From the NCBI GenBank assembly GCA_907165275.2, contig OU015670.1:27501-91500 (forward strand): DNA of 64,000 bases, given 5' to 3'. Source of the DNA: Zygaena filipendulae (Eukaryota; Arthropoda; Insecta; Lepidoptera; Zygaenidae). Each line of letters opens with the position of its first letter. The stretch's first letter is position 1. The notes below the pieces were generated by a model. It saw only the letters and a list, made by a program, of their open reading frames with translations, made no database searches and was not told the origin of the DNA. The translations under genes were made by a program, and so were the position numbers. Positions 24,001-34,966 of this stretch are shown here, piece after piece.

Positions 24001-24925
24001 CCATTGCATCTGCAAACTGTTCACGTATGAAATTAATATTCAAAAATACTGTTAGAATTTCAGTTATACTTAAATGTAGATTGTAGATGTTCCGAAAATT
24101 AAATTCCTTATCTTAGCACTTATACTGGGGTATTCAAATAACTTCTTTACACGCATATTCTTCATGAATGCACAATAAATGAGTGGTTATCACCCACAGA
24201 AATATCGCCACGGAGTGATCGGGAAGTCGCTGACAGCCCCAGCAGTTCAACGGAAAGCGCGGGCTCAATAGACCAAAACGATCTGGACAACCCCCTGGAT
24301 GAGCCTGCGCTCGAAGACGAGGAAGTCGTGGAAGTGGACGGCGAGTTCGAAATGTACTTCGACGTTTCAGACGACGAGGACTACATTTACGACGGTCCAG
24401 GTGAGCAAGAGACTCCAACTGTGTTACTATTTCTAAGTTATCTGTGGAGGAATAACGCTATATCTACCAACCTGGTGAAGCACGTGAACGTATACAATAA
24501 ACATCAACGTTCTCAGAGAGACGAAGACATTTAGACCGATGACACCCGAGCAAGTTGTGCAACTATTAGATCACAACTTCGTCATAATATAATTACCACA
24601 GGAATAATTTTAAAGTCACTTATTTTCCGAATGCCGCAGCTCTGTCACTAAAATTAATTTCCTCGTTCAACAATTATAATTTCAGTTCAGTAATGTGCGT
24701 AGCAAAATCCAGCTTAAAGTAGAAATCGTTTGACAGTTTTGTAACAGCTGTGGACAAATTAAAATGAGTGAACATTCCACAGGAGCTCCTCAGTCGCCAC
24801 CACCTCCACTGATGTACTTCGGGCGCGAGGAGTGCGAGGAGGAGGGCAGCCCTGACGTGGGCGCCACCACGACGACCGCGCGTGAGGCGCTGCGCCAGGT
24901 GACGCGCCGGCTGGTGTTCCACTGA
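18013..24925 (+). CDS. Acidic 190-residue protein of unknown function, array copy 3
   Basis: Exons are 18013-18241, 24200-24400 and 24783-24925, with the same lengths and phases as the other copies. Intron 1 is 5958 nt rather than about 390-400, because a Copia element sits in it in sense orientation. The ATG follows a 3-base insertion (AAC) in the leader. Differences include KSNTSPSS (shared with copy 4), AAMDFYWEG in exon 1 and LRQVTRR in place of LRRVTRR in exon 3. All junctions are GT-AG and the frame is intact. Sense LTR signals within the intron could cause premature polyadenylation or new splicing. That is inferred, not shown. Confidence 0.7.
18462..18631 (+). repeat. 5' LTR of Copia element
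   Basis: 170 bp with no difference from 23854-24023. The primer-binding site follows at 18632. Confidence 0.95.
18660..19470 (+). pseudogene. Copia gag region, two frameshifts
   Basis: Gag starts at ATG 18660 (NITPFAGKQISNWLYRVKLH). A frameshift between about 18930 and 18945 moves it to the frame reading LRKRLLTLKFRND. A second one at 19132-19145 is a 7-bp tandem duplication of gtcgtca. The third frame continues with the FVKNRLLEEE region and one CCHC knuckle (CYNCGKKGHMKSEC, about 19298-19340). Both shifts would stop synthesis of the downstream polyprotein. Confidence 0.8.
20156..21466 (+). mobile_element. Defective piggyBac-like transposon inside Copia
   Basis: The element lies at 20160-21462 between TTAA duplications (20156-20159 and 21463-21466). 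Its perfect 16-bp inverted ends are CCCTTAACTGGTATCG. A GGGTCC-centred palindrome recurs near the ends at 20177-20194, 20338-20354 and 21402-21418, usually beside CGATACC. The length is 1303 bp. It lacks the middle of the transposase and could only move in trans. Confidence 0.93.
20421..21028 (+). pseudogene. Internally deleted piggyBac transposase
   Basis: The frame 20421-20720 encodes the acidic, serine-rich N-terminus typical of piggyBac transposases (MFRSLTEDAIRQLLEDD, then an SSSSSSSSEEED run). It stops at 20718. The frame from 20728 encodes a C-terminal part with a cysteine-rich start (GHKRGRCYLCDRKK). A 1-nt loss in the A-run near 20930 shifts it; the next frame continues the Cys pattern (CPKCCNYICKNH) to about 21028. 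The central catalytic DDD domain is missing. Confidence 0.8.
23854..24023 (+). repeat. 3' LTR of Copia element
   Basis: 170 bp, same as the 5' LTR. It is followed by the CGTAT duplication and the resumed unit 3 intron. Confidence 0.95.
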
Positions 24926-25396
24926 CGGCTTCTACCGCCACCCGACATGGCGTCGTTGGTGGGCACCTGCCGTTTTAAAAACTAATGATACATCCCGACC
25001 GAACTTGACTGCCAACCTAAATGAAGTTAGCGCGTTAGTTTATAGTTTTCCTAAGTTTTTTGTAAATATTCCTTTGCATGTATATTTTATGAAAAATAAA
25101 GTACATAAAATTAGCTTAGCTTCTAGCAATAAGGTCATGGAATTAATTTATATTTAATATTGTAAAAAATCTTTGGTGCAATAAAGCAAATTGTATTGTA
25201 TTTTGTGCAATAAACTGTCTAGTATTTTTCTTTTTATTCTAGTGCGGTTTCTATTCTGCTTTATAATAGTTTTACCTTACATATACCTCCCAGAGGGATT
25301 CACAGAGCCTATACATGTCCACGTTCATAATACTACATGTCCATCAGTGATATTCCCTCCGAGCTAGCGATTACCCCTACGTCCACTAAAACGATT

Positions 25397-25993
25397 CAAA
25401 CAAATATTTCACTGACAAAAAGCTACATCGTCGTACGATTGGCAACCCTGTATTTCACTACAAACGCTGGTAGTCTTCAACAGTTTATAGAACCTACTAA
25501 CTTTAACTGTTTTTATTTGTCGCCGCAAAAAACTTATCAAAATGATAGCTATCAAGATAATTTTAACTGTAAATTTATTTTGAAATCCAATCAAATATTT
25601 ATTGCGACCAAGTGTACATTTCAGATGTTACATAGATTTTGTATACGCTTTTACAACAAACTCCCAAACGATGTAGTTAATTTGTCCATAAATAAATTCA
25701 AGACCCTTACTAAACAAAGATTATGCGAGAAAGCATATTATAGTCTAGTAGACTATTTAAGTGAAACAGACGTTTAGGAATGAATTGTTCTACTGAATTA
25801 ACATTTTTTGTTCTCCTAGTTTATAAGTACAATCGTTCAAAGACAGCTGCTGAGTTTCTTGCAAGTTTCTTGTCAGTTCTTCTCAGCAGATGACGTATTC
25901 CGAACTGATGGTAATGTAAGTTCCAAGAACCTGCTGACGATTATAAGTGATTGTAACAACCAATCCAAAGTAATAAAAGGCTTTTGAATTTTT
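25397..25993 (+). pseudogene. Jockey-like LINE 3' remnant, unit 3
   Basis: The best preserved copy of the shared remnant is open from 25337 to 25777 (146 codons). It has IRFYNKLPNDVVNLSINKFK, then KQRLCEKAYYSLVDYLSET before the stop. The foldback element cuts the end of its UTR. Confidence 0.7.
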
Positions 25994-26557
25994 AACCGAC
26001 TTCCAAAAAGGAGGAGGTTCTATGTTCGATTGTATGTATGGTTTTTTTTTTATGTATGTTCACCGATTACTCGAAGACGGTTGGACCGATTTCGAAAATT
26101 CTTTTTTTGTAGGGTATCCTCCCAATTAGGTCCCATTGCAACCAAGTCGGGATCTGATGATGGGATCTTGGAAAAATCGAGGGAACTCTTCAAAAATTAT
26201 AGGCACACCTATAGCGATTTGGGTATTTTTTATAGTAAAAATAACAAAATGTCGAATTAATCCAAATGACAAAAACACGCGTAATATTATTATTGGTTTG
26301 TGCTACCACTGATCGGTATGAAGTCGGTGACAAGCCAAATATGGAGGGGGTAGATGGGCTTAGTCGACTCCCGCCACCAGCTCTTCGTGAGCAGAATAAC
26401 CCAAGTGGGCAGACACCAGCGGGCTTGTCACCGAATTCGAACCGATCAGTGGTAGCACAAACCAATAATAATATTACGCGTGTTTTTGTCATTTGGATTA
26501 ATTCGATATTTTGTTATTTTTAGCTTTTTATTAGTTTTGTGTTTTTGGAAGTCGGTT
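25994..26557. mobile_element. Foldback element with 100-bp internal hairpin
   Basis: A perfect 16-bp outer inverted repeat (AACCGACTTCCAAAAA) lies at 25994-26009 and 26542-26557. Inside, 26237-26336 and 26422-26521 form two near-perfect 100-bp arms around an 85-nt loop. The loop is absent from the same place in units 1 and 2. The insertion ends are uncertain by about 25 bp because T/A-rich sequence (to about 26584) also differs. The AACCGACTTCCAAAAAGG start is a common lepidopteran repeat type. It has no coding capacity. Confidence 0.8.
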
Positions 26558-27405
26558 TTAATTTTTTTGTTAAAAATTTGTTTTGTGCTTAAAGCTTAGT
26601 GATCCTTTTCGGGTACGTTAATAATTCGGAGCATATACTTATTTACATATTTCTTATTACCAGCTAATCTATTTCTTATTAACAGTTTTGTTGACTCAAC
26701 TGTTGTTATCATTAACATAATGATCATTAACGTTACACCACATTTGCCCCAAGCTAATTAATCAGGATTTCATGTACAAATCCTATCGTAAATAGTATTT
26801 TATTTAATGATAAAGTTACTTCTGGCTATAAATACTAGGAGAGTTATGAGAATTTTATTTACAGATTTTTTCTTTGAAAAGGTTTAAAAACCCAAATTAT
26901 TCTTCAAAATATTAGTCAAATTATTTTAGAAATAAGTGTAATTGTACTTTTAAATAGTAGCTGTCTCTTATAACGTTTTTAAGCATTTGCGATACTTAGG
27001 ACTATTAGCTGGTGCACAGCCAAGATTATAAAATACGATATACTTGCTATTTTTTCTTTGATTTTCAAGTGATACCTGTTTGTAGAACCGATTTTTTAAG
27101 GACAAACAAATATGATAATGGTAAAACTGTCTCGTAGGAGTGTCTTGAGCGTGTGGACACGCATTTCAAATTTTGGAACATTTAGCCAACCGGAAAATCC
27201 ACAATAACAACTTTAACCAAAATATAAGAGTTAAGTTGACTACCATGTACATACACAAACACAAGACCGCTCGATACAAAGGTTGCTTCAAATATAGTGC
27301 TGCAAGAAAAAGTTGAGTCACGGGGCACTCAAAACTAAATTAAAACAAATTCTGTTGCTGCGTAATATTAAAATATTTGAAGCAATATTTAAGATCAAAA
27401 TAAAT

Positions 27406-27537
27406 TGTCGTATATACAGACTTTGTGGTTAATGATTGATTGTTGACATTATCTATGTTGTATTTTGCATTATGTCTTTTGTACGAAAACCTAGATACGG
27501 AATAAATGTGATTCAATGTGAAATCGTGTATATAATA
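27406..27537 (+). repeat. 5' LTR of Gypsy derivative
   Basis: 132 bp, identical to 30169-30300. Very short LTRs fit the mag-type elements of Lepidoptera. Confidence 0.93.
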
Positions 27538-27550
27538 AATTGGCGACGAG

Positions 27551-30157
27551 ATGTCGAGTAAAGATGTAAAAAAATTAAAGAAAACCCGCGCATCATTACG
27601 GGGTTTAATTACAAAACTGGAAAATTACGTAAACTCCCAAGAAAAAATCGAAGAAGAAGAAATCCAAACAAGACTTCAATCACTGCAAGATACACTACAA
27701 AAATTACAAGAAATACAATATGAAATAGAATTAGAAACACCAAATGAAGATATAGACGAGGAGATAGATATAAGGTATGATTTTGAAGAGAAATGTACAC
27801 TTATTAAAACAAAACTCCTAAAAATACAAAACGGAAACAAAACCGAAGTTTTGACGCCGCCACATCCGTCAACATCACAGCAAAAACGCGGCCCTAAAAT
27901 GAACTTTCAACCATTCCAAGAAAAAGAGACCTTCAGAAATTTCACCAAAAGATTAAATGTATTTTTTTTGCTCAACAAGATAGAAGACGTCAAAATGAAA
28001 GTGTACGTGTTATTATCGGCCTTAACTCCAGAACTTCACGAAAAACTACATGACCTATGCTCCCCAGACGACCCACTGCACTTGACATTTGAAGAACTGA
28101 CACAAATATTAGATGAATACATAGATCCAAAACCGAGCATATGGGCATTACAACATAAATTTATTACCAGAATACAAAGAGAAGATGAAACCGTAGCAAA
28201 TTACGCCTCAGAACTAAGAAGATTATCCTTAAATTGTGAGTTCAAATGTGACAATTGTCACAAACCGACACTAGAAAGCTTCCTAGCACTACAATTCATT
28301 CGAGGACTTAAAGACAGTGATGTACGGACAAAAATTTTACAGGAAAGGGATAAACTACCTTTGGCAAAATTAGTACACATGGCCACATCCATAGAAATGG
28401 GAAAATCTGAAAACATGACAATATCCGCAGATATCAATCAACATCCAGATGCTATAAACAGAATCACAAGTACAAGAAAAAGATCCAACTATGTTGAACC
28501 CTCTTCTTCACAACCACGAAGACAGTCATCGGCTACAATAACAATAAAAGATTTAAAAGGAAAATGTTTCAGATGCGGTAAAGACGACCACCGATCTAAT
28601 GAGTGTGGTGCTATCAAATCCTCCTGCCTTAGGTGTAAGAAAACCGGTCATTTGGCACGAGTCTGTTTACAACGAAACCTAGCCACTAATCAGCTAGATG
28701 ACGATACATGCAACACAAGTAATGACAGCTTAGGAGATATTAATTTGATTAAAAGTGAAATATCTGAAAAATTTATGATTACAGTAAAATTAGAAAATAA
28801 ACCGATTTGCATGGAGTTCGACACAGGTGCAACTTTATCATCTATGTCACTTGTACAATATAGAGGTTTAAACATTAGTAACAAAATATTCAAAACTGAA
28901 ATGAAATTGAGAACTTATACTGGAGAAATTATCAAACCGGCAGGAGTAGTATATGTCAATGGTACTTACAACAATCAGACTTTTAATGGAAAATTATATT
29001 TAATCAATCAGAACGTAGACCCAATATTTGGAAGAAGTTGGATGAAAGAATTAAATGTGAAGCTTGCAGATATAAGAACACTACACAGCTCAGAACAATC
29101 CATGAAACTTGACAATTTACTGTCAGAATATTCAACATCAGTGTTTAAATCGGACCTAGGGCGCTCATTACGTCAATACGGCTGTAGTGACAATGAATAT
29201 ACACTTCAAGACAATTGCCTATTAAGAGGAGCTCGAGTAGTAATACCATCGAGCTTGCGCGCCCGGGTACTCGAAGAACTACATGCAGGACACATTGGAA
29301 TTCTCAAAATGAAACTTCTAGCTCGCAGCTATATATACTGGAAAAATATTGATAAAGATATCGAAGATAAAGTAAAGTCGTGTAGAGCATGCCGATTACA
29401 ACAAAATGAATCACCAAAGGCACCTCTGCACCATTGGGAACGACCCACGGCTCCTTGGCAAAGATTACACGTAGACTTTGCTGGACCTATCCTTGGATAT
29501 CAACTCTTCATAATCGTAGATGCTTTTACAAAATGGGTCGAAGTGTTCCATACAAAAACTACTACAAGTTCATGGTGCATTCTTAAACTTAAGGAATTAT
29601 TCTGTACTTTTGGCATTCCATACACAATAGTATCAGATAACGGACGGCAGTTCGTTTCACAAGAGTTTAATAGCTTCCTTTCCAGCTGCGGAGTAACTCA
29701 CTTGACATCAGCCCCATACCACCCGGCTACTAACGGCCAAGCCGAGCGCTACGTGCAAACAATAAAGAAGGCAATACGCGCAATGGACGGAGATAAGGAC
29801 GATATTGCGGCCAAACTACTGATCGTGAAAACTCGACTTAGACGCACACCCAATCAGGAGGGACTGACCCCATACGAACTCATGTACAGCCGGGAGGTCA
29901 GAACCCGGCTGCACGTTATGTTTCAAAAACCATCGGCACCGACTATACCGCGATGCGACGGCATATCTCCATCCGTCAGATCATACAAAGAAGGAGACCG
30001 AATACAGGCGAGAGCCTATACAAATAAGAAACAAAAATGGGAATTTGGTACTATAGTGCGTCGGCTGGGCCGGTTACACTACGATGTGAGGACCGACGAG
30101 GGGGCGCTGTGGCGTAGGCATCTCGACCAACTGCTGCCGGCCCCCCAAATCGAATAG
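27551..30157 (+). CDS. Gag-protease-integrase fusion polyprotein of Gypsy element
   Basis: 868 codons start 13 nt after the 5' LTR, at the ATG within the primer-site region. An N-terminal coiled-coil-like stretch and Gag occupy about residues 1-330. Two CCHC knuckles begin near 339 (CFRCGKDDHRSNEC and CLRCKKTGHLARVC). The aspartic protease has FDTGATLSS with Asp 424. A tether ends VFKSDLG near 537. The sequence then passes straight into the region before integrase (RSLRQYG). Integrase has HHCC zinc residues from His 578 and catalytic Asp 642, Asp 696 and Glu 732 (D-35-E spacing). Reverse transcriptase and RNase H, usually about 500-600 residues, are absent with no frame break. Such a protein could bind or integrate but cannot make cDNA itself. 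A partner element would have to supply that activity. Confidence 0.9.
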   Translation: MSSKDVKKLKKTRASLRGLITKLENYVNSQEKIEEEEIQTRLQSLQDTLQKLQEIQYEIELETPNEDIDEEIDIRYDFEEKCTLIKTKLLKIQNGNKTEVLTPPHPSTSQQKRGPKMNFQPFQEKETFRNFTKRLNVFFLLNKIEDVKMKVYVLLSALTPELHEKLHDLCSPDDPLHLTFEELTQILDEYIDPKPSIWALQHKFITRIQREDETVANYASELRRLSLNCEFKCDNCHKPTLESFLALQFIRGLKDSDVRTKILQERDKLPLAKLVHMATSIEMGKSENMTISADINQHPDAINRITSTRKRSNYVEPSSSQPRRQSSATITIKDLKGKCFRCGKDDHRSNECGAIKSSCLRCKKTGHLARVCLQRNLATNQLDDDTCNTSNDSLGDINLIKSEISEKFMITVKLENKPICMEFDTGATLSSMSLVQYRGLNISNKIFKTEMKLRTYTGEIIKPAGVVYVNGTYNNQTFNGKLYLINQNVDPIFGRSWMKELNVKLADIRTLHSSEQSMKLDNLLSEYSTSVFKSDLGRSLRQYGCSDNEYTLQDNCLLRGARVVIPSSLRARVLEELHAGHIGILKMKLLARSYIYWKNIDKDIEDKVKSCRACRLQQNESPKAPLHHWERPTAPWQRLHVDFAGPILGYQLFIIVDAFTKWVEVFHTKTTTSSWCILKLKELFCTFGIPYTIVSDNGRQFVSQEFNSFLSSCGVTHLTSAPYHPATNGQAERYVQTIKKAIRAMDGDKDDIAAKLLIVKTRLRRTPNQEGLTPYELMYSREVRTRLHVMFQKPSAPTIPRCDGISPSVRSYKEGDRIQARAYTNKKQKWEFGTIVRRLGRLHYDVRTDEGALWRRHLDQLLPAPQIE

Positions 30158-30168
30158 CGGCGGAGGAC

Positions 30169-30300
30169 TGTCGTATATACAGACTTTGTGGTTAATGATT
30201 GATTGTTGACATTATCTATGTTGTATTTTGCATTATGTCTTTTGTACGAAAACCTAGATACGGAATAAATGTGATTCAATGTGAAATCGTGTATATAATA
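30169..30300 (+). repeat. 3' LTR of Gypsy derivative
   Basis: 132 bp, identical to the 5' LTR. The TAAAT duplication and unit 3 sequence follow. Confidence 0.93.
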
Positions 30301-30350
30301 TAAATAATTACCTACTATAAGATCAAATATACCTACTCCTACACAGATAG

Positions 30351-30388
30351 ATACACACACACACACACAACACACACGCACACACACG
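30351..30388. repeat. CA microsatellite, unit 3
   Basis: Interrupted CA run matching those at 4779 and 15831. Confidence 0.8.
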
Positions 30389-31131
30389 TGGTAATTTTTA
30401 ATTTATTCTAAGATAACCTGCAATCTCATTTTTTTCTTTTTTCTCTGCAAAACATTTTAGTCTGAGCAATCGGAATGTAACTATTTTAAATGTAGATAGG
30501 GCGTGGTATACTCTCACGGAAAAAAGTATCACGTTTGATTTTTTTACATTCAATCAAAGTCCGTTGCATAAAAACCACACTTAACTGAATAGTTTTGAGA
30601 TTATCTCTAAAACTCTTTTATCTAGATAAAAAGTTTCCTTTGTTACACGAGGATACTGAGGCTTTCTAACGGTTAAATAGGGGGGTACTTGCATGAATTT
30701 TTTTTTCAGTCTATTTTTAAGATATACGGCCTACTTAAACAAAGCAAGAAAAAGAAAAAAATATATGCATAAATTAATTAAACAGAGCGTTTCAGAGTTC
30801 CTACTTTAGACCTTACTGCCGAAACGCGGAATGACGTCACTAGTTCAAAATTACGCCTTATTAATCTGTGATAGAAATGTCACTGTCGTATTGACAGCGT
30901 CATGTGACACTGACAGACAGATAACTTCAATATCCAAAAGCGAAATTAAGGTTGAACTGGGTCGAGTTACTTCCAAAAGTTCCAGGAAAGAATCGAAATG
31001 CATCTTAGCGATGCACTTAGTTTCTTTTGCCTTCTCTGAAAGAGGTAAATGTTACTTATAAAAATAAAAGTGACGTCATGTGTCAAGCCTGGCTGTGATT
31101 GGTGTTTCGTTGCAACGTTCCGTTTCACAAA

Positions 31132-31755
31132 TGTGAATAGTGATTTAGGTATTCTGTACTAATATATTAAAATTGATTAATATTATTATGATTCTTATGC
31201 TATGTATTGTGATTCTTAATTTAAATAATTATACCAATGTTTATTAAAGTCATTTAAATTGCATTTCCATGGCCAATTCATATTTAATAACTGGCAACAT
31301 TGTGAATTCATAGACTGTAGAGTAAATAAAATGTTATTTGAGATAGCGGGAAAAACGCGCGGGAGAACATGTTTACATAATGGCAGCAACAAAGGATCGA
31401 ATCAGTGGTGCTGGTGATTTCCTAGATGGAAGACATCATAACATCGAAAGTTAAGTATTGGTAGACAGTTTTGGCTCTATTTAATGCTTGTAATAATAAT
31501 TGTGATTACTGTATTGTTCTCATAAAATGTATTGTTCAAGCTTAACTTTAGCTTCAGAGATGTGATTACTTTGTGCGTAACATGTTTTGAGATTCCTATT
31601 GCTTATCTATACTGGCTTTGATTATTATAGAATTTGATACAAATTATATCAAAGAGTTTTTATTATAATTGGTAATACAGACACAAAGGAATAGTTTTGT
31701 TAAAATCAGGTTGTTTTATTTACTAGGTATCCTTACTAATGCTAATAATTTAACA
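31132..31755 (+). repeat. 5' LTR of LARD-like copy 2
   Basis: 624 bp with TG...CA ends. It differs from copy 1 LTRs by several substitutions and small deletions, so the two copies come from different source elements or times. Confidence 0.9.
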
Positions 31756-34700
31756 TTTCAGAAGTGGGATTATTAAGGATTCAAGCAGCCAAAGCATTCT
31801 CGGAGTCCTGTTAAACGAAACGACGGTCATGGATCAGTTCCAGATCCTGGGCGCCATGGCGGCCTAGAGATACGCCTTCTCCACGGGCCGTGAGAAATAA
31901 AGAATCTTCACAACTGGATGATACTGGTAGGATCGCTCCATATTATAGTAACGTCTTGGTTAAACCCGTATTTTTCCCGAATTCGATTTTGAGAAATCGG
32001 AATTGCCGGTATTACAATGGCTTAATAAAATCTTGATAAAATCGAACATCTAAGGGCAATACATGGTTGGAACGATGATGGAAAAGTTATTATGTGCAGT
32101 CACGTTTGACTGGTGGCACAAGACTTTGCGTTCTTATGAATTTACATGGCATAAATAGAAACAAAAGATTTTAGAGGCATTCCCTGACAATATCGATTAC
32201 ACGGGTTAATTTAGATACTCGAGATTGCTCGCTAAAACTTGTCTTGTTGCTTCCATCAGATATTTTTGTAAAAGGTTTTGGAGGTAGTCCAATAAAAGTA
32301 TGAAGGTCAGGTGTCGATAGAATTCGTAGTAAATGGGTTTGAAGTCCTGGAGATTTTTTTTCTTAAAAATGTGTGATTATGCGCGGGTATTCAATTACAG
32401 CATTTCTTCTTTAGTGCGCTTAGTAGCGGAGTATACTCGTGGTTATTGTGGTAGCGGTAAGTCTTTCTTAATAATTTGTAGTGGAATTACACAATATTTA
32501 ACTTGATGTTAATTAATGCAGTAGTAACTCTATTTAACCATTGAGCTTTTGAAGAAAATAGATAGGTAAAGGTACTTTCTGTGAAATTATTCTGTAATCC
32601 TCCTGTAATTTAAACAATTTAATTAAACGTAATATGCATTTGTATAACACATTAAAAGGTTTCGATTCAAGTGTGGTCTCTAAGTTAGTTTTCAAATTCG
32701 AATCTTGTTTAAAACAATAGTCACAGTTTTCTTTTTTGATTATATGCCAACATTCATTAATAATACTTAAATAGATACGTATAGAGAACAAAATCAGTTT
32801 TAGAGTATTATCATAATTTACCTTCAACGATAAGTAATATTTTACTGCTAGGTGCCTACTATCCCCCGCGATTCAACCCGCGAAATTCCTTTACATCAGG
32901 ATAAAATGTATCTACCCTATTGCTTATTTCACTTTTATCCATAGGTAACCTATTAAAATATGTTTCCCCGCTGATTTCCCAGCGTGAATTTTGATATTTC
33001 GGCAGGAATTCTTTGTTTGGAAATGGAAAGTACGTGTCACTCCTGTGCTGTGTCAGTATCTTTTATAAAGGAATTTTAAGAATCTGTTCAGTAGTACCAG
33101 AGACTACCCACTACATCCAAACTTACAAAGTTTGTAAACTTATATAACTTTACTTCCGTATATTATCTAATAGGCGCCAATAAGGACATAAGATCCATTT
33201 TTGTTTATTTCCTTGGTTGTTTGTAATGGATAGACTTCTTTCTTTTCTTCAACTAGAACTTGTCCATAAGGTGTCAAAGCATAGTCAGATTACATACAAT
33301 TGTTCTAAATAGACTCTGAGACCGATACAATCTCGATAGACGAGTCAGGTGAATAGCATAGAAGAATTTATAGTTAATTTTGGGTTTAGTGCGCTTGCGA
33401 TCTCCCGGTACGTTTCTGATAATGTCAATTTAATCTAGGTACTTGAGGGAAAAAGAATTTACTCTACCAATTGTGTAAGGAATAACTAGCTGGTTAACTA
33501 GTTAAAGCGATTTTGATTATTGGATTTAATTACTAATGGATTAGGTACAAAAATTAAATACTGGAATATATGGTCATGTACCTGATGTACCTATACTAAA
33601 GTAATGGTTAAAAGTGGTTGATAATCTAAGTGATGAATGGTATAAAAGTAATAAATGGAATAATTAAATGGATCTCTGGTATTAATGAATAAATTGGACT
33701 AAATGAATAAAATATTGGTAAAAATGGAATTACTTGAATAATTGGATAAATTGGATAAAAAAAAAAAAATATGGTCGAATATAAAATGGTTATAAATAAT
33801 GGAATAATAATGAATGGTTATAAATTATGGTTGAAAATAAAATGGTTATAAATAATGGAATAATAATGAATGGTTATAAATTATGGTTGAAAATAATGGA
33901 GATAAAGAGTGTGAAATAAATTTATTTATTTATATATTTATTTATTGATTACTAGCTGTGCCCCGCGATTTTGCTAGCGTGGATTTCGGAGTTCCCGCAG
34001 GAACTAATTTTTGGAAATAAATGTAGCCAAGTTACTCCTTATAACATCAGCTAGGAAGCTGTGAAGGGTGGATGTTTTATGGGTGTTGTCATAATAACTG
34101 TAATTATGTTGACGTCAAAGAGTCATATTATGGACCAAATTTGAATAAATGATTTGACTTTGACGATTTGCCAGTGAAAGTCCAGTTAAAATCGATCCAG
34201 CCGTTTTAGAGATTACCCGGAACAGACAGACATATAAGTAGGTGCCATATTATAATTATACTTATTTTCATATTATGCATTTATTAAAAAGCTGTTAATT
34301 TTGAGTTACAAACAGGCACATAAATTTTATTTATAATTATGTATGTATAGATTATTGTATTTTTATATTTTATTTTGTTATATTATTATATTTTCCAGTC
34401 TGGGCGTGAATATATAATATACTATATAATATAGTGTAATATCGACATATGTAATAATATGTAGTAAGTACCTATAGGTATACCAAGTTTGCTTGGTTGC
34501 CATGACACAAGCTTATAGCTTAGTGTGGGGTCAAGACGCTTATCTGTGTGTTGTGAAGTGGATTATTATTATTATGGGAATTTGGATTTTTGAATTCTTC
34601 TCAGCTAGACCGGTATTAATTGGCAACCACGGGCCAAAGCCAAGTGGAGGTTAGTTTAAGTGGAAGTATTAAGAGTTGTGTGATCATCAGTTTGGAGGAG

Positions 34701-34966
34701 TTTGCGGACGATTCGACATGTATTTAGTATTACCGCCTTCTGCATAATAATGTAAGTGTACCTAGGTAATTGGAGGGTAGCGAAGGGTTGGTGCTGTTGA
34801 CAAGGGATTTCAGATGGTGGTAGTACAACAGGGATGAAGGTAATATTCTGTAATTTCCACATTTTTTGCTATTTCGTTTTGAGGTCAATATATTTTGTAA
34901 GCTTTCAGATATTGTGCTCTACAGCCTGTGGGTTGAATTCCCTAGAACGCTGTCAGGTATGTATTT

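Larger units (their letters stand above)
18457..24028 (+). mobile_element. Copia-family LTR retrotransposon, recent, interrupted
   Basis: Identical 170-bp LTRs (18462-18631 and 23854-24023) have TG...CA ends and flank the element with a 5-bp CGTAT duplication (18457-18461 and 24024-24028). The sequence after the 5' LTR (ggttatgggcccag) matches the internal tRNA-iMet site known for Drosophila copia. A purine tract (aaggggga) precedes the 3' LTR. Order is Gag, zinc knuckle, protease, integrase, reverse transcriptase, RNase H. Two gag frameshifts and a piggyBac-like insertion in integrase make this copy inactive, although the LTRs are identical. Confidence 0.95.
27401..30305 (+). mobile_element. 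Gypsy-type LTR element lacking reverse transcriptase
   Basis: Identical 132-bp LTRs (27406-27537 and 30169-30300) sit between TAAAT duplications (27401-27405 and 30301-30305). The empty site is seen in unit 1 near 4725. A tggcgacgagatg sequence after the 5' LTR is the likely primer-binding site, and a purine tract gcggcggagga precedes the 3' LTR. At 2895 bp it is far short of the usual 4.5 kb or more. One 868-codon frame is open. Integrase and LTR style suggest the mag/K02A2.6-like branch, which is inferred. Confidence 0.93.

Noticed and set aside
26190..26523. Overlapping frames of 85 and 100 codons on opposite strands
   Set aside because: They mirror each other because the region is a 100-bp inverted repeat.
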